Origin: Salinirubrum litoreum | Lineage (GTDB): Archaea > Halobacteriota > Halobacteria > Halobacteriales > Haloferacaceae | Direction: 5' to 3' | Assembly: GCF_020567425.1 (NCBI RefSeq) | Contig: NZ_JAJCVJ010000002.1 | Span: forward strand, 124,001-188,000 | DNA: 64,000 nt | Part shown: in pieces, positions 57,877 through 64,000 of the stretch | Layout: each line of letters opens with the position of its first letter | Numbering within the stretch: the stretch's first letter is position 1 | Program-made: the position numbers and the translations under genes | Notes under the pieces: model-generated | The model's database searches: none | What the model saw: the letters and a program-made list of their open reading frames with translations, nothing else | Told to the model about the DNA's origin: nothing

Positions 57877-58515
57877 ATGTCAGGGTTGCTACCGTCCGAC
57901 ACGGACGCCCCCCGTGGCGACCCGTCCGAGGAGCACGCCGAGAACGGCGACGGCGACCTCCGGGTCCTCTGGCTGGACGACGAGGACGCCGAGCAGTTGA
58001 TCGGGTCGCTCTCCTCCGAGACGGCGCGGGCGGTGTTGACCGAACTCCACCACGGTCCCGCGACCGCCTCGGAACTCTCCGACGACGTCGACACCTCCCT
58101 CCAGAACGTCCGCCACCACCTCGGCAGTCTCCAAGACGCCGGGCTAGTGCAGGTCGCCGACACCCGGTACTCGGTGAAGGGGCGTGAGATGAACGTCTAC
58201 GCGCCGACCGACGACTCGCTGGTCGTCTGTGTCGGCCGCGAGGACGACCGGTCGTCGTTTCTCGACTCGCTGAAGCGACTCGTGGGGACCGTCACACTCC
58301 TCGGTCTGCTCGCGGCCGTCGTCCAGACGACCTTCGGCGCGGGTGTCGTCGACCTCGGCGGTCCCGGTACGGCACCCCGGATCGGCGACGCGGTCGGTGG
58401 GAGCGAGCCGATATTCGGACTCCTCCCGCCGGGGGTCGCGTTCCTCGCCGGCGGCCTCGTGGTGCTCGCCGTCCTCGGGGCGTGGGAACTCCGGCGTCGA
58501 CAGACGGCGGCGTGA
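57877..58515 (+). CDS. ArsR-like winged-helix protein with two membrane helices
   Basis: The 212-residue protein has a winged-helix part (residues about 34-105: LIGSLSSETARAVLTEL, ATASELSDDVDTSLQNVRHHLGSLQDAGLV, a wing VADTRYSVKGREMNVY). After that come two transmembrane segments near 137-157 (TLLGLLAAVVQTTFGAGVV) and 184-203 (GVAFLAGGLVVLAVLGAW) with a short external loop. A DNA-binding domain tethered to the membrane suggests signalling across the envelope. It is followed 95 bases later by a secreted subtilase in the same direction. Confidence 0.85.
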   Translation: MSGLLPSDTDAPRGDPSEEHAENGDGDLRVLWLDDEDAEQLIGSLSSETARAVLTELHHGPATASELSDDVDTSLQNVRHHLGSLQDAGLVQVADTRYSVKGREMNVYAPTDDSLVVCVGREDDRSSFLDSLKRLVGTVTLLGLLAAVVQTTFGAGVVDLGGPGTAPRIGDAVGGSEPIFGLLPPGVAFLAGGLVVLAVLGAWELRRRQTAA

Positions 58516-58610
58516 GGCGGTGTCACGCGGCACCGAGGCGGAGACGAACGGCGGCGTGAGCCACATGTGAAGCCAAAAAGGTTTTTCGTTCGGCCGAAAT
58601 ATCACGAGTC

Positions 58611-60041
58611 ATGCGTGGGCGTCAAGTGGCAACGAGACTCACGGTCGCGGTGCTGGTACTCTCGTTGCTGGTCGCCCCACAGGCCGCCGGTGCCCCGAAG
58701 TACGGGCTGACCGACGGGCAGTTGTCGGAACTCTCCGAACAGGTGTTAGACCGGGAGTCGCCCGGTGAGATCGGTGCCGACAGCGACACCGAGATCGAGT
58801 CGATCGCCGATCTGCGGGCAGAACGCGCCCGGAACCGGGGAGTCGGCGATATCGGTGCGACCCGTGTACACGACGAAGGGATCACCGGAGAAGGTGTCCG
58901 AGTCGGCGTCATCGACGGCGGGTTCGAGGCCGGCCACACGGCCATCGACGACCACGTCGTGGACGCTCGGAGCTTCGACCGACACGACTCCGAGGGACGG
59001 ATCGTCTCGACGCACGGCACTGCCGTCGCCGAGGTCGTCAGCGACACCGCCCCCGGTTCCGACCTCTACCTCGCGGACGTGGGTGAGACACCGAGCGCCG
59101 ACAGTTACGCCGAGGCGGTCGACTGGTTGCTGGCGAACGACGTGGACGTGATCGTCGACTCGGGAAGCTACTTCACCGACGCGTCCGGCGACACGAGTCC
59201 GATCACCACCGTCGCGGAGAACGCCTCCAGCCAGGGTGTCGTCTTCGTCACCTCGGCGGGGAACTACGGCGACCGCCACTGGGCCGGGAGCGGCGCGCTG
59301 GCAGACGACTCCGGCACTGTCGCTGAGGGGTCCGACGCGGCCACGGACCGATCCGGCTGGATCGCCTTCGACGAGCACACCGAAGGCAACCTCCTCGCCG
59401 ACGGGCGACCGACGCGCGGCGAGGTGTCGCTCCGACTCCGGTGGAGCGGCGAGGCGGACTACGATCTGTACCTCTACCGGCACCTCCGGAACGGGAACCC
59501 CCGCGTCGTCGCCAAGTCGGTCGACCGGCAGGCCGGCAACGACTCGCTGGCGAACAGCGAGTCGATAAACGTCGCGGTCCCACGGGGAACCTACTACGCC
59601 GCGGTCTACGCCCACGAGGCGAACGAGAGCGCCCGACTCCGACTGTTCTCGATCCACCAGTCGCTCGCGCACGCCGACGCGCGGGGGAGCATGGTCGCCC
59701 CGGCGACGAGCAGAGAGGTGATCGCGGTCGGCGCGACCGGGCCGAACGGCATCCCGCGCGAGTACAGTTCGCTCGGTGCCGGCGACATCGAGGTCGACCT
59801 CTCGGCACCGGACGGCGTCCAGACCAGCGCGGCCGGCGAGTTCAACGGGACCTCGGCGGCGGCACCCTACGTCGCCGGGACCGCCGCACTCCTCGAGGCA
59901 CGGAACCCGGGCCTGTCGCCGACGCAGGTCGAGGCGATCTTAGAACAGACGGCCGACGAGCGCCGGTCGGTGGACGCCTACGCGGCGGTTCGGGCCGCGT
60001 CGATCGCGGACCGGAAACAGCCACACAACGCCACGGTGTGA
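58611..60041 (+). CDS. secreted subtilisin-like serine protease (S8)
   Basis: The 476-residue protein has a signal peptide (MRGRQVATRLTVAVLVLSLLVAPQAAGA). The S8 catalytic triad is D102 (GVIDGGFE), H135 (STHGTAVAE) and S415 (FNGTSAAAPYVAG), with N218 in the oxyanion hole (AGNYGDRH). An insert of about 60 residues (260-330) is a jelly-roll-like pre-peptidase part (LRLRWSGEADYDLYLYRHLRN). A prodomain of about 70 residues may precede the mature enzyme. It acts outside the cell. The upstream membrane regulator could control it. Confidence 0.9.
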   Translation: MRGRQVATRLTVAVLVLSLLVAPQAAGAPKYGLTDGQLSELSEQVLDRESPGEIGADSDTEIESIADLRAERARNRGVGDIGATRVHDEGITGEGVRVGVIDGGFEAGHTAIDDHVVDARSFDRHDSEGRIVSTHGTAVAEVVSDTAPGSDLYLADVGETPSADSYAEAVDWLLANDVDVIVDSGSYFTDASGDTSPITTVAENASSQGVVFVTSAGNYGDRHWAGSGALADDSGTVAEGSDAATDRSGWIAFDEHTEGNLLADGRPTRGEVSLRLRWSGEADYDLYLYRHLRNGNPRVVAKSVDRQAGNDSLANSESINVAVPRGTYYAAVYAHEANESARLRLFSIHQSLAHADARGSMVAPATSREVIAVGATGPNGIPREYSSLGAGDIEVDLSAPDGVQTSAAGEFNGTSAAAPYVAGTAALLEARNPGLSPTQVEAILEQTADERRSVDAYAAVRAASIADRKQPHNATV

Positions 60042-60194
60042 GTCCAATCGACTGACTCCGGCCGTCTCTCGGGGAGCGGTCGTCGCAGTCCGTCGGCGGT
60101 CACCGTCCCTCGGTGCCCGGCAGAAGAGTTCGGCAGTCGTCGTATTCGTCGTATTCGTCGTTGTCGTCTGTCGTCGCCCACAGTACGAGTTCAC
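60042..60194. other. intergenic stretch with GTCGTATTC repeats
   Basis: GTCGTATTC is repeated at about 60136-60155, followed by GTCGTTGTCGTC. No gene or clear terminator. It separates the convergent subtilase and moaA genes. Confidence 0.4.
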
Positions 60195-61214
60195 TCAGTC
60201 GTCGGCAGTCGCCGTCTCGTCGTCGGTGTCGACGGCCGGCGGGCCACCGATGTAGTCGTCGTTGATGACCCAGCCGTCCTCGTCGTCCCGGACGAGATAC
60301 TCGCCGTAGTACGGCACGCGCTCGGCGACCGTCTCGCGGAACGCCGCGCGGATCTCCGGCTTCGTCATCTCGCCCATCGACCGCAGGTCGTCGTTCCGGT
60401 TCAGACAGCCCTTCAGGTAGCCCTCGTGTGTGACGCGGACGCGGTGGCAGTTGGCACAGAAGGTCTCGTTGCCGACCGGGTCGACGATCTCGACCATCCC
60501 GCCCTCGCCCTTCGGGCCGCCGACCCAGTACCGCTTCCGGTCGTGCATCTCGCGGTGTTCGATCTCCACGGCGAGGTCTGCCAGCCAGTCGTGGACGCGC
60601 CCGATGTCGATGTTCCACTCCGGCTTCCCCGTCAGTTCGGGCATGTACTCGATCAGTTGGAGTTGGAGGCCGTCGTTCGCGGCGACGTGGTCGACCATCC
60701 CCTCCACGTAGCCGGCGGTGTGCTCGAAGACGACCATGTTCAGTTTCACGGGCGTCAGGCCGGCGTCGATGGCGGCCTCGACGCCTTCGAGCACTTTCTC
60801 GTAGGCACCGGACTTCGTGATCTCGGCGAACGCCTCGGGGTCGAGGGCGTCCTGTGAGACGTTGACCCGCGAGAGACCGGCGTCCTTCAGGGCCTCGGCG
60901 CGCCCGGGCAAGAAGGTCCCGTTGGTCGTCAGCGAGGTCTCCATCGAGTCGGGCGTCCGGCGGATGATCTCCGCTAAGTCGTCGCGAAGCATCGGTTCCC
61001 CGCCGGTGAACTTGACGGCCTCCACGTCGAACTCGGCGGCGACTTCGAGGAAGCGGACCACGTCGTCGGCGCTCATCTCGCCGTCCTGGGGGTCCATCGG
61101 CCCGCGCGTGTCGCCCAACCCCTCGTTGTGGCAGTAGACACAGTCGAAGTTACACCGGTCCGTGAGCGACACCCGGACACCACTCACCTCCCGGCCGAAG
61201 TCGTCCGCCAGCAT
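60195..61214 (-). CDS. moaA: GTP 3',8-cyclase MoaA
   Basis: The 339-residue radical SAM enzyme converts GTP for molybdopterin synthesis. The SAM cluster is C21, C25, C28 ([14 protein letters not shown]), followed by [12 protein letters not shown]. The second cluster uses [20 protein letters not shown]. The catalytic C-terminal Gly-Gly appears as NDDYIGG but here a further 15-residue acidic tail ([15 protein letters not shown]) follows, whereas in bacterial MoaA the Gly-Gly is terminal. A TATA-like GTTTATCAG lies about 31 bases before the ATG. Confidence 0.95.
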   Translation of the reverse strand: MLADDFGREVSGVRVSLTDRCNFDCVYCHNEGLGDTRGPMDPQDGEMSADDVVRFLEVAAEFDVEAVKFTGGEPMLRDDLAEIIRRTPDSMETSLTTNGTFLPGRAEALKDAGLSRVNVSQDALDPEAFAEITKSGAYEKVLEGVEAAIDAGLTPVKLNMVVFEHTAGYVEGMVDHVAANDGLQLQLIEYMPELTGKPEWNIDIGRVHDWLADLAVEIEHREMHDRKRYWVGGPKGEGGMVEIVDPVGNETFCANCHRVRVTHEGYLKGCLNRNDDLRSMGEMTKPEIRAAFRETVAERVPYYGEYLVRDDEDGWVINDDYIGGPPAVDTDDETATADD

Positions 61215-61240
61215 ATCTGACTCCCCCTTTCGGGTGGCGA

Positions 61241-61249
61241 CTGATAAAC
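61241..61249 (-). promoter_or_regulatory. promoter of moaA
   Basis: On the minus strand GTTTATCAG lies about 31 bases before the moaA ATG. Confidence 0.5.
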
Positions 61250-61428
61250 CCGCCGTCGAATCGGGGGGGTGTCGTAACTGGATTCGGTTTCGTACCTCGA
61301 CGGTGGGTGTGAGTGATCGGTTACGGTGTGAGACGGTGAAGTCGGTGGCGTGGACGCTGGTGTGTCCGTCGTCGGAGGGTGCGCTGTCGAGGCAGTCGCC
61401 GGAAAAATCGAGGGTCGTCGCTCGTCAC

Positions 61429-62028
61429 TCAGTCGTCGTCTGCGGTCGCGGCACTCGGTGCGTGGTCGATCTCGGTGCCGAGGACGTCGAGGAACTGCGC
61501 GATCCACTCGGGGTGGTCCGGCCACGCCTGCCCGGTCACGAGAGTCCCGTCGCGGGTCACCTCGTCGCGCCACTCGCCGCCGGCGGCGCGCACGTCGGCC
61601 TCCAGCGCAGGGTAAGCGGTGCAGGCGGTCCCGCGGATGGTGTCGGCCGCCGCGAGGATCAGCGTCCCGTGACACAGCGCCGCGATGGGCTTGTCGGCGT
61701 CGGCGAAGTGTCGAGTGATCTCCAACACGCGGTCGTAGGTCCGGAGGTACTCCGGCGCGCGCCCACCGGGGATGACGAGTGCGTCGTAGTCTGCCGGGTC
61801 CACCTCGTCGAACGTCGCGTTGAGTTCGAAGTCGTGGCCCCGCGTCTCCATGTAGGTCTGGTCGCCCCGGAAGTCGTGAACCGCCGTCTTGACCGTCTCG
61901 CCGGCCTCCGTCTCGGGACAGACGGCGTGGACCTCGTGACCCACGGCCTGGAGTGCCTGGAACGGCACCATCATCTCGTAGTCTTCCACGAAGTCCCCCG
62001 CGAACATGAGAATCTGCTTGCCTGTCAT
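61429..62028 (-). CDS. DJ-1/PfpI family protein
   Basis: From the ATG at 62028 the protein has 199 residues: [20 protein letters not shown] at the start, [35 protein letters not shown] and the nucleophile elbow [14 protein letters not shown] with the conserved Cys. Its length and central segment fit the PfpI-like subgroup (protease or glyoxalase III/deglycase type). The exact reaction is open. A GTG at 62040 would give four more residues and lies closer to the TATA-like CGTTAAGAT at about 62066, so it may be the true start. Confidence 0.9.
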   Translation of the reverse strand: MTGKQILMFAGDFVEDYEMMVPFQALQAVGHEVHAVCPETEAGETVKTAVHDFRGDQTYMETRGHDFELNATFDEVDPADYDALVIPGGRAPEYLRTYDRVLEITRHFADADKPIAALCHGTLILAAADTIRGTACTAYPALEADVRAAGGEWRDEVTRDGTLVTGQAWPDHPEWIAQFLDVLGTEIDHAPSAATADDD

Positions 62029-62118
62029 CTCTGGCGTCACCGGACTGTCGTTCGCGGCGAGTGATCTTAACGATTGTCCGCCATAGATCCGGCGAGCGGC
62101 CGCGTCGGCGACCGACGC

Positions 62119-62898
62119 TCAGAGAATCCCGTCGAGTTCCGCAAGCGAGTCGATCACGAAGTCGGGGGTCACGTCGCTTCGCTCCAGTCGCTGCCGGTCG
62201 GTGATCCCGGTCGTGACGAGCACCGTCGTCATCCCCGCCCGGCGACCGAACTCGATGTCTGTGTCGAGGCGGTCGCCGACGACGAGACACTCCTCGCCGG
62301 GCAGACCGAGTCGGTCGAGGACGATGCGCCGGGCGGGTTCTGAAGGTTTCCCGAGCATCGTGTCGGGGTCCCGTTCCGCCACCCCGGCGACCGCGTTGAC
62401 GATGGCACCGGACCCGGGGATGTCGCGCCGTGGTGCCGGGATCACCCGGTCCGGATCGGTGCCGATCAGCGGGACCGACTCGTCGGCCAGTGCCTCGTGG
62501 GCGTCGGTCAGGTCGTCGTAGTGGAAGTCCCGGTCGATAGAGGCGACCACGACCTCGGCAGCAGCGGGGTCGTCGGTCAGGCGGAGGTCGGCCTCGGCGA
62601 ACTGGTCGCGGAGGCCGTCCTCGCCGACCAGAAAGAGCAGGTCGTCGGTGTGGTGCTCTGCGAGATAGCTGGTCGCTACGGTCCCGGCGGTGACGACCTC
62701 CGCTTCGGTGACGCCGAAGCCGGCCCTACCGAGTCGGTCCACGTACGCGGGCGGAGCTTTCGTCGGGTTGTTCGAGACGAACAGGCGGTCGAGTCCCGCG
62801 TCGGCGATCAGATCGAGTCCCTCGCGTGCGCCCGGAATCGGGTCGTCGCCCCGGACGACGGTGCCGTCTACGTCCAGCACGACGCCGCTGTGGTCCAT
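62119..62898 (-). CDS. HAD-IIA family phosphatase (NagD/PGP-like)
   Basis: The 259-residue protein carries the HAD motifs: VVLDVDGTVVRGDDPIPG with the nucleophile Asp, FVSNNPTKAP with the motif II Ser/Asn, KPSEPARRIVLDRLGLPGEECLVVGDRLDTDIEFG with motif III Lys and motif IV Asp, and a C2 cap with ASIDRDFHYDDLT. It hydrolyses small phosphate esters. The substrate is unknown. It is a single gene with an ATG at 62898. Confidence 0.9.
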   Translation of the reverse strand: MDHSGVVLDVDGTVVRGDDPIPGAREGLDLIADAGLDRLFVSNNPTKAPPAYVDRLGRAGFGVTEAEVVTAGTVATSYLAEHHTDDLLFLVGEDGLRDQFAEADLRLTDDPAAAEVVVASIDRDFHYDDLTDAHEALADESVPLIGTDPDRVIPAPRRDIPGSGAIVNAVAGVAERDPDTMLGKPSEPARRIVLDRLGLPGEECLVVGDRLDTDIEFGRRAGMTTVLVTTGITDRQRLERSDVTPDFVIDSLAELDGIL

Positions 62899-63022
62899 GT
62901 CTGGTGGTCGGGTGGCCGGTAGTTGAATCCACTGCTGTAGTGGGGAGACGTGAGAGACGGTGTGACGTGCGGCCCGACCGACTGTGTCGTCCAGAGAAAC
63001 TCGGTCGAGAATCGCTGAGAAG

Positions 63023-63097
63023 TAGCGGGAGGTAGATTTGAACTACCGATCTCCGGGTTATGAGCCCGGCGGAATCTCCTGGCTATCCCATCCCGCT
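63023..63097 (-). tRNA. initiator tRNA-Met (anticodon CAT)
   Basis: On the minus strand the sequence begins AGCGGGATGGGATAGCCAGG and its acceptor arms AGCGGGA and TCCCGCT pair. The anticodon stem ends with three G-C pairs (CGGG-CTCATAA-CCCG), which marks archaeal initiators. The T arm is GGTAG-TTCAAAT-CTACC. Discriminator A. No intron. Confidence 0.95.
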
Positions 63098-63201
63098 ACT
63101 ACCACGTACCGCTGTCTTTCGGATAAGGGTTCTGATTCCGACGCAGTGTGTCAGTTCTGCCCGTGGTACGTCCGTGTCGCACGCCCGTCACACTCGCCCG
63201 C

Positions 63202-63651
63202 TCAGGAACTCCCGACGCGCCACGTGAACAGGCTCTCGGCGACGTAGTTGACGAACATCCCGACGCCGATACCGACACCGTTCGCGAAGACGAGCCAGAG
63301 ACTCTCGCCGCCGACCGGGAGCCGATAGTCCAGCCCCGAGACGAAGACGAAGACGACCGTCGCCACCAGCACGCCGCCGGCCCGGACGAGGTTCGACTTC
63401 AGGAAGCGCCGCAGGAACGACCACCGGCCCGCCCCGCCCTCCGTCGAGAACGTCCAGTGCTCGTTGACGAGGAACATGACGACGATAGCCACCTCCGCGC
63501 CGACCAACTTGGCCGACCCGCGATACACCCCGCCGTAGGTCGTCAACAGGACGACGAGGCTCGTGTCACACACCGCTCCGAGCGCGCCGACCGAGGCGAA
63601 CTGGCCGAAGCGGACGCCCGACAGCAGGGCGTCGAGACGCCCCTCGGTCAT
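63202..63651 (-). CDS. GtrA family membrane protein
   Basis: The 149-residue protein has four transmembrane segments. VRFGQFASVGALGAVCDTSLVVLL at the N terminus and VNEHWTFSTEG with NYVAESLFTWRV near the end are the GtrA signature. GtrA proteins help flip or transfer polyprenyl-linked sugars for surface glycosylation. The ATG (63651) overlaps the stop of the glycosyltransferase gene (ATGA), so the pair is co-translated. Confidence 0.92.
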   Translation of the reverse strand: MTEGRLDALLSGVRFGQFASVGALGAVCDTSLVVLLTTYGGVYRGSAKLVGAEVAIVVMFLVNEHWTFSTEGGAGRWSFLRRFLKSNLVRAGGVLVATVVFVFVSGLDYRLPVGGESLWLVFANGVGIGVGMFVNYVAESLFTWRVGSS

Positions 63652-64000
63652 CGACCGCCCTCGGCGCGCTCCGACCGCCTGTCGACGAGTGCCGGTTCGG
63701 TCTCGCGCCGCGAGTCCAGTAGCTGGTGCAGTGGGTCGCTGGCGAGCAGTTTCGCCCGGTGACGCGAGACGAGCAGTCCACGCGCGAGACGCAGGCTGGT
63801 CCGGACCGGTTCGACCGTCGAGTTCGGGTGGTCCTCCCAGCGAACCGGTACCTCGCGCAGGTCCGCGCCGACCGCCACCGAGACGGCGACGAGTTCGATG
63901 TCCCAGGCGAAGCCCGGTTCGTAGAGGTGCCCGCGCACTCGTCGCCACAGATCGGCCGTCAGCGCCTTCGCGCCACACTGGTAGTCGTACAGCTTCGCGT
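63648..64000 (-). CDS. family 2 glycosyltransferase, C-terminal part only
   Basis: The open frame runs from the window edge to a TGA at 63648-63650. The visible 117 residues begin AKLYDYQCGAKALTADLWRR, the conserved end of dolichol-phosphate mannosyltransferase-like GT2 domains, then FAWDIELVAVSVAVGADLREVPVRWEDHPNSTV and a basic C-terminal tail. It probably makes polyprenyl-phosphate-linked sugars for N-glycosylation and works with the coupled GtrA protein. The N-terminal catalytic part lies beyond the window. Confidence 0.88.
   Translation of the reverse strand, partial: AKLYDYQCGAKALTADLWRRVRGHLYEPGFAWDIELVAVSVAVGADLREVPVRWEDHPNSTVEPVRTSLRLARGLLVSRHRAKLLASDPLHQLLDSRRETEPALVDRRSERAEGGR

Overview
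The window is chromosomal DNA of a halophilic archaeon (class Halobacteria). Base composition is strongly GC-rich, the encoded proteins are very acidic, start codons are often GTG, many genes follow a TATA-like box by about 27 bases and so look leaderless, and many neighbours overlap by ATGA or GTGA. SAMP1, Cdc48/VAT, NAC, ribosomal protein S17e, CofD and a LysW carrier are archaeal markers. I cannot name the genus. I see no provirus, insertion sequence or CRISPR array.

Layout. 1-8.0 kb: end of a hotdog thioesterase, a small zinc-finger protein, membrane proteins, a cyclophilin, SAMP1, and a potassium/RCK group (TrkA-type protein, two paralogous membrane RCK_C proteins, an MthK-like channel). 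8.0-8.7 kb: a gene-poor stretch with low-complexity repeats, then a 21-codon, arginine-rich mini-ORF with its own promoter directly before argG. 8.7-17.9 kb: a complete arginine block, argG-argH then lysW-argX-argC-argB-argD-argE-argF, in which ornithine is probably made on the LysW carrier. 18-21.7 kb: alpha/beta hydrolase, hypothetical protein, Cdc48 ATPase. 21.9-24.9 kb: two radical SAM/SPASM proteins (alternative haem pathway type) flanking a PaaB-like candidate peptide partner. 25-28.7 kb: S17e and a translationally coupled set cofD, Dus-like, CitG-like, DUF447. 28.8-34.3 kb: Hsp20, a 0.9-kb hairpin-rich intergenic region, and a branched-chain amino acid type ABC transporter (livHMGF) without a binding protein.

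34.5-37.5 kb: GNAT acetyltransferase, tRNA-Thr, a lipoprotein, tiny proteins, a winged-helix protein and a degenerate tRNA-like sequence. 37.5-42.2 kb: sdhC-D-B-A followed by a UbiA prenyltransferase. 42.3-44.9 kb: a deacylase divergent from a RimK ligase fused to a retropepsin-like protease. 45-50 kb: AlkA glycosylase, a fused beta-oxidation enzyme, tRNA-Glu, moaC and the NAD(P)HX repair enzyme. 50-57.7 kb: small hypotheticals, isoaspartyl peptidase/asparaginase, polyphosphate kinase with a phosphoesterase, TrmI and NAC. 57.8-64 kb: a membrane winged-helix regulator beside a secreted subtilase, moaA, a DJ-1/PfpI protein, a HAD phosphatase, initiator tRNA-Met, and GtrA with the end of a family 2 glycosyltransferase.

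How it fits together: the arginine block is a nearly self-contained pathway. SAMP1, MoaA and MoaC are scattered molybdopterin genes. cofD points to F420 synthesis. The most promising unexplained items are the arginine-rich leader before argG, the RimK-retropepsin fusion with its divergent deacylase, the radical SAM/peptide trio, the hairpin-rich repeat family present twice, and the broken tRNA-like sequence.
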